Shown: positions 56,861 to 64,000 of the stretch, one piece after another
Position numbering within the stretch: position 1 is the stretch's first letter
Layout: each line of letters opens with the position of its first letter
Made by a program: the position numbers and the translations under genes
The notes under the pieces: generated by a model
Database searches by the model: none
Seen by the model: the letters and a program-made list of their open reading frames with translations, nothing else
Told to the model about the DNA's origin: nothing
DNA from: Coix lacryma-jobi var. lacryma-jobi
Taxonomy: Eukaryota; Streptophyta; Magnoliopsida; Poales; Poaceae
Length of the DNA stretch: 64,000 nucleotides
Reading direction: 5' to 3'
NCBI GenBank assembly: GCA_009763385.1
Contig: CM019825.1
Location: forward strand, 3,472,001 to 3,536,000

Positions 56861-57760
56861 GCTGGACGGTGGTTCGGTGGGGTAGGCGGCGGGGGCGAGC
56901 TCGGCGGCGAGGGTGGTTGGCGGGCGGGGCAGCCGCCGGCGAGGTCTCCGGCGGTCGCGGGAGGTGGCAGATGGGTGGAGGTGTGCGCTGGGATCTTTCC
57001 CAGCGCGCGCGCTACCGAGCGACGCCGACGCTGCTGCCCGTGGCCGTCGCCACCCACCCGTATGAGCCACACCGCCCGGGGAGGTTTCATAGCTCATTCT
57101 CTCACTCATTTGTCTCTCTTAAACATGCATAGAGTTATTGGTGAAATGATTTTACTAAATGTTTTTTTTTCAACACAACTTATCTTCACTAAGAAAGCTG
57201 CTCTTAAAGCCGTTGTACCAAATGAGGTCATATTGTTCTATATCTTGTTTCGTCTTGCACCTCTCTTTCCCCACCACCAAGCCTTCTTCTACCCCCGACC
57301 CCGGCTCCTCCCGACGCCCTCTCCTCGTTCGTAGTCGGAGTCCGAGACCCTCACGCTCACCCGCGCTCCTTCGTCGGCGCCCTGTGGACTCGAGTCGAGC
57401 CTCGTGCGCGCGTCTCGTGCCCGCTCGCCAGGACCAACTTCCCCGCCCACCTGCCCCCGCTTACCGCCTCCTTCCCTCCCGCCGCCGGCACCCCCGCGCC
57501 CAAGTGCAGCTCCAGCTCCACCGTCGAGTCCTCCAGCGGGCCCCGCGCCGGGGTGCCCAGGGCAGCGCCAGCGGCGGTGCGTCGCAGGCGTGCCGCTGCG
57601 AAGCCGCGTGCCCCGCGTCAGGCCGACGCCGACTGCCACAGCGACTGCGCGTCGTCGGCCTCCGTCGTGGCCGATGGCGACGACGCCTCGACGGTCCGGT
57701 CGCGCCCGTCCCCGTGCCGTACCCGCGATGTGGTGAGACTGAAAGACATACCTAGGGGAT
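56858..57760. other. GC-rich segments inserted in transposon DNA, with a MITE fragment between
   Basis: Two GC-rich blocks (56,858-57,085 and 57,290-57,745) flank an AT-rich piece at 57,090-57,230. That piece matches the right half of the MITE at 6026-6400 ('aaacatgcatagagttattggtgaaatg' and an end 'gttgtaccaaa'). The GC blocks are open in several frames, as captured exons would be, but no domain could be named; the second ends 'ggtccggtcgcgcccgtccccg'. Gene capture by a Helitron is a reasonable inference. Confidence 0.4.
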
Positions 57761-58771
57761 GATGTGGTGGACGAGATTGTGAGGAACTCTTGGCGCGGTC
57801 AGATTGCGCCTAGTATTGCAGTGATGGGCGGGCGTGTCAAACTGCGATCACTTCCTTGCCAAGTGAATGTCGTTGAGGAAGGCCCTGGCAGAGGCAGATC
57901 CTCCGTTTGAGAACGTCGACAAGCAGGTCGGGCAAGAGATGAACATGTCTGGTGATGATGAAGAGAATCACACACGGAGGAAATAAGGAGAGAATTGCAG
58001 TCAGCATGTTGGTAAGAAGGGAAATCAAAGGAAGAGGTGGAGTAGGGAGGATAAGGAAAGAATCACGACAAGGAAAATCAGGGGAAAATCACTTCGGTTG
58101 TTTCCTGTTTTTGAGTGTACCGTGGTTATTTCTGGATTTTACAGATCTATTTTATTGGTAAGGAAAATCAGGGGAAGAGGTGGTCTCGGTTGTTTGCTGA
58201 TGTTGCCGTGGTCCAGTGGGACAAGGGAGCACAGGAATGTGGGATCGTGCGATTGGCCAGGGAAATTTTTGGATCGTGCGATTGGCCAGGGAAATTTTTA
58301 TCGGAGGAGGGTATCGCATCGGAGGAGGGAATCGCGTCAAAATTTTTATGTATATGGTAAAATCTATTTATAAATTCCGTAAAAACACATAAAATTTGTC
58401 CCGCAAATTGGTATTCAAGTGTACAGTAGCATAATAATTCTTACGTTTAATAATTTGTATAAATTATCCTTCCTCTTGCTACCTGATGCCGAGGAAATAA
58501 TAATTTGTAGCTTCTACAAAATATAATATCATATAAGATTCTAGAAAATATAATATCATAAGCTTCTGAAGAAAGTTAGACAAGATCGCCATTTTGTTCC
58601 TAGTATTTATTATAGTTTAGAAAAGCGATCTCCGTCACCACCAGATGCTTCTGCAGCTGCAAGTCTGCGTGTGTGACTGTGTGAGTGGACGAGTGGTGTC
58701 GCCGACTCTGCATCAAGATTTAGGAAAGCAAAAACAGCGCGGCGCCAGCTACATGGGATCCCTCGCGAGCA

Positions 58772-58870
58772 AGCAGCAGGCGAACCCGTGCAGCTCTAGA
58801 GATTTTGAGGCAGGCGAAACATCATGCAGCTCTAGAGACTTTGAGGCAGGCGAACCCGTGCAGCTCTAGA
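58772..58870 (+). repeat. 36-bp tandem repeat, about 2.5 copies
   Basis: The unit 'gcagctctagaga.tttgaggcaggcgaa' is repeated at 58,791, 58,827 and partly at 58,860. The plus frame stays open through it (CSSRDFEAGE repeated) but no gene is recognised. Confidence 0.75.
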
Positions 58871-59159
58871 GATCTAGAGATTTTTCTGAGATCGTATGGG
58901 GTTTGGAGCAGAGCAATAGTCCAGCAGCCTTTGACAAACCATGTGTATAAAATATAGTTGGGTACATTGCATCAAGTTTGCATCAGGACTATGCATGAGG
59001 CGACGACCGATCTAATTTTGCATCAGATGACAAAGCACAGGACTACACACATATCATGAACAAAATTCTAGCTAAACAGCGATGATTACACACATTTGAA
59101 TATATCGATCATGAACAAAGTTCAAGGTAGTAAGCCTATGGAGTATGAGGTGAGGTCCG

Positions 59160-59414
59160 ACCTGGACGACAAGGATGATGCGGCTACGGCGGCAGAACGT
59201 GGTGAGGACCTCCTCTTCGGGCGTCTCCAATCGTGGACGGTGAAGTCGTCGCCGTACAGGTGAACTCGGCGGCTAGCCGACAACGAATGCTCGGTGCGAT
59301 GGTGTCCTTGGGTTCGACGAACTTGGTAACCGGTGTAGCTTCGCTTCCCTCTGCGTCGTCGTCCTCGCTCATCAGGTGGCCGTGATATTCATTGACCTTT
59401 ATAGGGTAGGGCAC
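59160..59414 (-). other. possible gene fragment, unidentified
   Basis: The minus frame 59184-59414 starts MPYPIKVNEYHGHLMSEDDD and stays open for 76 codons. Another frame in the same place reads VHLYGDDFTVHDWRR. GC content is higher than the flanks, suggesting a captured exon. I do not recognise the family. Confidence 0.25.
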
Positions 59415-60124
59415 GACACATCTCTCTCAGAATTGGCGCCAAACGAAATTATTTGAGCCATTTCAGCGAAAAGGTAAATGAATATGGAGGGAAAAATAAA
59501 AATTCTCTGTTTGAGAACATCGACAAGCAGGCCGGGCAGGAGACGGACCCGTCTGATGATGATGAAGGGAATCACGTAAGGTGAGAATTGCGGCCAGCAC
59601 GTTGGTAAGGGAAACGGAAATTAAAGAAAGAGATGGCGTAGATAGGATAAGGAGAAAATCAGGGCCGGTACTTATGTTGTTTCCTGTTTTTGAGAATAGG
59701 GTGGTTGGTTGTTTCTAGATTTTGCATATCTATTTTATATTGGCATGGGAAATTAGAGGAGAAATGAAAACTTAATATGGAAGGGCATGCAGTGATTAAC
59801 TGATTGAGAAGAGAAAAGGAAAGGAAAATAATCTTGCGTGATTACAACTCGTATATGTGGTCCCGACTCATGATCCGTCTCGTATAAGTAATTACAACTC
59901 TACTTATTTATTGTCTTTTTTATCTCCGACTTTTTTATTAAAAATAATTAATAATAAGCATACTATGAGTCTCCAAATTTTTTAACTTTCTCAAATACAT
60001 TTGCAAAATCTACAAGATACCAGAGTATTTTATTGACACATTTTTAGGTTATATTATTTTCTTTTCTCAAGTGTAGTTTGGTACCTGTACATTGTTGTTT
60101 TTGTATTTTTATTTTTTTTTCCGA

Positions 60125-60233
60125 TGCAAACTCAAACATATGATCAGTCGATACAAACTCAAACACACAATGGGTCGATACAAACTCAAACACACAATGG
60201 GTCGATACAAACTCAGACCCACGATTGGTCGTG
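60125..60233 (+). repeat. 27-bp minisatellite, four copies
   Basis: The unit ACAAACTCAAACACACAATG+GGTCGAT is repeated four times; the middle copies are identical and the outer ones diverged ('catatgatcagtcgat', 'cccacgattggtcg'). Because 27 is a multiple of three, open frames pass through on both strands as nine-residue repeats. No gene is recognised. Confidence 0.85.
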
Positions 60234-60269
60234 CGTTCGCGCAGTCGCCAAAGAGGAAAAAGAGCTGCC

Positions 60270-60680
60270 TTGCGTTGTGGGTAAGGCTGGACGAAAAACT
60301 CGAAGTTCGTTAGCACGCTCGACTTGTGGTTGGCTCAGCTCGGCTCGTTATGCTAATGAGCCGAGCCGAGCCAAGATTTTAGCTCGTTAGCTATAACGAG
60401 CTAACTCGAGTCAGCTCGCGAGCCGCTCGCGAGCCAAATGAGCCAAACTTCTTCTAAGGAAAAAGCAACAGATCTTATATTAATATTTATATTACTTCGC
60501 ACCTTGTACTTTATAATTGGTTCATGACTGGTCTGAACCCTATAAATTTAGGATTATTAGGACTTTATTATTTTATTTGTATTGTAATGGATATATAGTA
60601 TCATAATCTCATATGTTATTATACTTTCATATATGTAATCCAACTATAGCTAGCTCGTTATCTTAACGAGCCAGAAACGA
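60270..60680. mobile_element. AGCTCG-rich MITE-like repeat
   Basis: Dense inverted words (GCTCGGCTCGTTATGC / GAGCCGAGCCGAGCC, GCTCGTTAGCTATAACGAGC, GCTCGCGAGCCGCTCGCGAGC) in 60,340-60,445, and a further 'gctagctcgttatcttaacgagcc' at about 60,650. Such AGCTCGTTAACGAGCT-type repeats are widespread in plants. Superfamily and exact ends not determined. Confidence 0.5.
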
Positions 60681-60947
60681 TCTAGTGCCACTTTATATCC
60701 ATAGAGTTCAAATTAATGTGATGTGATGCTATATCTCTGATATAAAATACAAAGTTCTATATGTAAGGATGAATTTCTAGATGGGATGTATTGTGTATAC
60801 AACATCTCCGTGTAGTCTGTTAAACCATTTAAAATACCTAGAAACAATAAAAAAAAATATGGTGTTAGTGAAATAATATTTGCATAATATAACTTGAATG
60901 AAAAATACATTGTGTGTAAGCAATATCCTATTACCTCATCTATGGCG

Positions 60948-61134
60948 TCAGAACCTCCTTAAATACAATATTCTTCGTGAAAGTTCCTTCAACTATTGGG
61001 GTCTTCTTATCTTTACTTTTATTATTTGTTGCACTCTTATTTTTTCCCCTCGGTGTTCCTATCAGCGTTTTTCTTCTCTATCTTTTTGGCATGCTGCTCT
61101 TGTGCATCCGCATCAGGCGGGAGGGCAAGGATCT
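60948..61134 (-). pseudogene. Helitron helicase C-terminal end (left of the solo LTR)
   Basis: On the minus strand, directly after the LTR insertion, the helicase frame resumes: KILALPPDADAQEQHAKKIE then KKNADRNTEGKK. A stop follows at a run of six A, and the last part TPIVEGTFTKNIVFKEVLTP continues in a neighbouring frame to a stop at about 60,948. This is the normal tail of plant Helitron helicases, so the LTR split a single gene; the indel at the A run is a further break. Confidence 0.8.
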
Positions 61135-63483
61135 TGTAAGTGCATCTAGCCCTTAGTGGGTTTTGGTGAATTGAGTGACAACATAATTAAAGGTCTAACA
61201 AGTTTGCTAAGTGTATCAAAGGTTCAACAAGAAAAGCAAACTTGATGATATTCCACATAGTGTTGAAATGAAGGCCAAAATTGTGTATTGTTGTATTGGA
61301 AGATCATGGAAACAATCTTGTTCAAGCAAAAGACAACAATGCAAATAGAGTTGATGATATGGCGTCTATGTTGTGGGATATCATGGCATCATGAGAAAGC
61401 AAGCATATTTGGCAAATGACAAGTGAGACATGGATTGATGATTTTGGAATGGTCTCAACAATGGGTTGCTTTTCATGAGCAAGAAGAGTTTGATAGTGAA
61501 CTAGCTTTGATCAAGGTTGAAGAATGAATCAAGAATGCATAAGTGTGTAAATGGCAAGCAAAGTTGAAATGACAAAGGACACAACACATATTGGATATAA
61601 GTCATTCTCTACTTTGGTTTGCTTGTATGGATAAATGTTTGGAGAATCACTTTGCATTGATTTGATCAAGCTTGAAGCATGAAGATGGAGATTGAAGTGA
61701 GTGTTGAGTGTCAAGCCAAAAGGAGAGGATATAAGGAATCGTGAATTGGCTTGACCATATTAATGATGATCCATATATGTCTCTATGTGAGTCAAACTAA
61801 AGCTTGATTGATCTCAACATTCATATCTACAAGATGTTCAAGCAAGGATCACAATATTGAAGAAATGGTTTTCAATGGATGCTCAATATGATGTGACTTG
61901 AGTGTGGCTTGATAAGGTGAAGATAGCAAGGAAAGGGCTTCGAGGTACTAAGCGACGGTGAAGGTCAAGAGACCGAAGTACTATGGCTAGGGTGAAGAAG
62001 AGAGTACTTGCATTGAGTCGAGGTACTAATCAAGCTATGAGGATTCATATTGTGTTGAGGATCAAATCATTAGTGGAAGTGACTTGAAGCCATGGATTGA
62101 ACTCATATGTGTGGAAATGGTTCAAGTCACATGCTCAAGGTGTGCTTGCTCAAAGAAAGGAGACAAAGATGATTGCAACCCCTTTCAAAGTGATATCAAG
62201 AAGAAATGGCATATGAAGACATTGAAGACTCAAGTGGTTAAAATGGTTATATTTTCTTTATCTTGAGTATAGTTATGCCGTACTATCAAGGGGGATGCAA
62301 TACGAATCATAGACAAGTCTCAAGTGCTCAAACTAACCGAACCCGAGTGCTAACATGAGAGAAAACACTTAGCACTGCACCTGCACTTGTTGATCTTGGG
62401 CTTGTTCTCTGTAGGGTTGGATAGCCCTCGAAACAAGCTTTCCGGAAAGTCCAAGATCACTGAAATCGGAGTTCGGAGTAAAAAGTTATGGCATTTTTCG
62501 TGAGGTCACCTGTGCTGTCTCAGGGAGCTGCGGCAGTGCCGCTCTATCGAGCGGCAGTGCCGCTCCCCGGCAGTGCCGGGCTAAGTGCGGCAGTGCCGGG
62601 CCTGTACAGCCAGTAACGGCTAGTTTCTGACCTCCAACGGCTAGTTTTGGGTGTGGGGGGTATATATACCCACCCCACGCCTCCAGAACCGGCTGCTGGT
62701 GCCCAAAACACTTCTAACACATCCAAAGCCATTTGAGAGCTCTCCCCAACCCTCTCTTGTAAGAGTGACATGCTTAGTGCATGATTAAGTGTTGGGGCTG
62801 TGTGATTAAGAGCTAGAGAGCATATTAGAGCCTTCCAAACCTTGAGCACTTGTCGGGCTTCGTCGATCTTCGTTGTGCATCTTTTACTCTTGGAGGTGAA
62901 GCCTCCTAGACGGCTAGGCGTCGCCCGGCGAGCTCCCGTGCTTGTGGTGAGCAGCGGGAAGTTTGTAATCCTCTTGTGGAGCTAGTAGAATTACCCCTCA
63001 CTTCAAGGATTTGGTTCCTTGACTTGAGACCGAGGAAGAGTTGCAAAGCTCTTGACCTAAGTGGTCATCCTCAACAACGTGGAGGTAGGCAAGCCTTGGT
63101 GGCGAGCTGAACCACGGGATAAATCACTTGTCTCTTGTATTTACTTGTGTTCATTCATCATACTTGTGAGCTTGTGATTGATTCTAGGATTTGGCCCCGA
63201 TCTATTTCATACAACATATTTGGCTTGGTTGAGTTGGTTCTGCAGGTTCAGGAAACCAAGAGCAACACTTCTATTCATATAGAATTGGTTTCCTGTGGCT
63301 AGTTTTTGAATTGCAGGCTCGGGCAGTTTGTTGGCGCGGCAGTACCGGGCTGAGGCCGGCAGTGCCGGGGTGCGGCAGTTCTGGGCTTAGGGCGGTAGTG
63401 CCGGGCATCTCTAACAAAGTTTTGAGCTGTGATTTTAAACAGGCCTATTCACCCCCCCTCTAGGCGACATCAAGGTCCTTTCA
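61135..63483 (+). mobile_element. 2.35 kb solo LTR / LTR-retrotransposon derivative with perfect target duplication
   Basis: Starts TGTAAGTGCATCTAGCCC and ends AAGGTCCTTTCA, flanked by a perfect 5-bp duplication GATCT (61130-61134 and 63484-63488). The end 'ttcaccccccctctaggcgac' is typical of the 3' edge of grass LTRs. No gag/pol reading frame is present. Internal features: a GGCAGTGCCG word repeated many times (62,528-62,602 and 63,335-63,405) and TATATATACCC at 62,661. Most likely a solo LTR left by recombination between two LTRs. Confidence 0.85.
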
Positions 63484-64000
63484 GATCTTAATATTCGTTC
63501 TTGATGTGGCTCTAGACATCGCAACATACAACTGACCGTGAGAGAACACCGGTGCGGGCAGGTACACACCGACGTTGGGGATAGTTTGGCCCTGTGACTT
63601 ATTGACTGTCATAGCAAAGCTCAGTCTGATAGGAAACTGCTTCCTCTTAAATTGGAACGGGAACATCTCATCATCAGACGGGCATAGCGGTATTCGAGGA
63701 AGGAATACTCGCTTCCCAGCATGTTGCCCCACCACGATTTCTGCATCGATTGTATTTTTTCGGAACCCACGTACCACCAGCCTTGTACCATTGCATAGGC
63801 CATTGGCAGGATCAATATTCCTAAGCAATATGACAGGACACCCGAGCTTGAGCTTCAAGATGTGTGGGGGCAGCCCGTTCGGGGTCAGACTGTTAAGGAA
63901 CTCCGATGGGTAGTAGTTATGTGGATCATCTACCGCGGAGTCAAAACTGTGATACACCGTCTCGCCACCTTGGAACATATCAATCATTTTCATATTGATC
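63484..64000 (-). pseudogene. Helitron helicase C-terminal domain (right of the solo LTR, runs off the window)
   Basis: PIF1-type helicase part of a Helitron transposase. The minus frame reads LKLGCPVILLRNIDPANGLC, NGTRLVVRGF, PFQFKRKQFPIRLSFAMTVN, KSQGQTIPNVGVYLPAPVFS, HGQLYVAMSRATSRTNIKI; the KSQGQT and YVAMSR motifs are the last conserved helicase motifs. The frame ends only because the LTR supplies a stop (TGA overlapping its CA end). Coding continues beyond the right edge of the window and, past the LTR, at 61134-60948. Otherwise intact over the visible 170 codons, so the helicase was inserted into while still rather young. Confidence 0.92.

Larger units (their letters stand above)
57870..59760 (+). 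repeat. diverged direct duplication, about 1.6 kb apart
   Basis: Segment 57,870-58,170 ('gtttgagaacgtcgacaagcagg', 'gatgatgaagagaatcac', 'gttggtaag', 'gttgtttcctgtttttgag', 'ctggattttacagatctattttattgg') recurs at about 59,510-59,745 with substitutions and indels. A 30-bp tandem repeat (GGATCGTGCGATTGGCCAGG, two copies, 58,243-58,302) lies at the end of the first copy. No coding assignment. Confidence 0.65.

Noticed and set aside
56861..57334. Extension of the Helitron Rep frame to 57334 as protein
   Set aside because: The conserved protein ends at FTSMGG; the rest is Gly/Arg/Pro-rich translation of an unrelated GC block and MITE sequence.
1..64000. tRNA or rRNA genes
   Set aside because: Scanned by eye for T-loop GGTTCGANNCC-type motifs with matching acceptor stems and for rRNA signatures; none could be supported.

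Overview
The window is nuclear DNA of a grass (Poaceae), probably panicoid. The signs are introns with GT/AG borders, GC-rich gene starts in AT-rich intergenic DNA, many Stowaway-type MITEs ending in TACTCCCTCCGT, a CACTA element built of TTTGCCGAGTG repeats, and Helitron ends of the grass type. Placement as panicoid is inference. There is no bacterial, organellar or CRISPR signature.

Genes, left to right. (1) 6.7-8.3 kb, minus: a three-exon REF/SRPP-like lipid-droplet/stress protein. (2) 9.9-16.9 kb, minus: a complete 15-exon histone-arginine methyltransferase, CARM1/PRMT4, modelled exon by exon at 539 aa. (3) 22.7-23.1 kb, minus: a single-exon RALF peptide-hormone precursor. (4) 25.2-26.0 kb, plus: the three-exon 40S ribosomal protein S21, with a probable 5' UTR intron that carries a mini-CACTA. 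(5) 31.2-34.5 kb, plus: a GH3 acyl-acid amido synthetase with recognisable exons but three frame shifts, so probably a pseudogene. (6) 42.8-44.1 kb, minus: a heavy-metal-associated isoprenylated plant protein (HIPP). These are unrelated single-copy-type genes, not an operon or pathway.

Between genes lie a Mutator-like element with long inverted repeats (3.5-4.3 kb), a candidate 2.3 kb Helitron (18.9-21.2 kb), adjacent MITE copies followed by a 183-bp tandem duplication and a 24-G tract (26.8-27.9 kb), and a satellite-like array of seven 145/146-bp units with a dimeric pattern upstream of the HIPP gene (44.65-45.67 kb).

From about 48.9 kb to the end the window is mostly transposon-derived: a probable solo LTR, a Helitron 3' end, a decayed gene with two Ulp1-like (C48) protease modules, a divergently oriented Helitron Rep N-terminal fragment broken by GC-rich DNA, duplicated AT-rich segments, and at the right edge a Helitron helicase C-terminus split by a 2.35 kb solo LTR with a perfect GATCT target duplication. 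The most notable structures are this nested insertion, the double-Ulp1 relic beside a Helitron Rep fragment, the stacked Helitron 5' ends at 20.3-21.2 kb and the higher-order repeat array. I found no wholly new protein-coding system.
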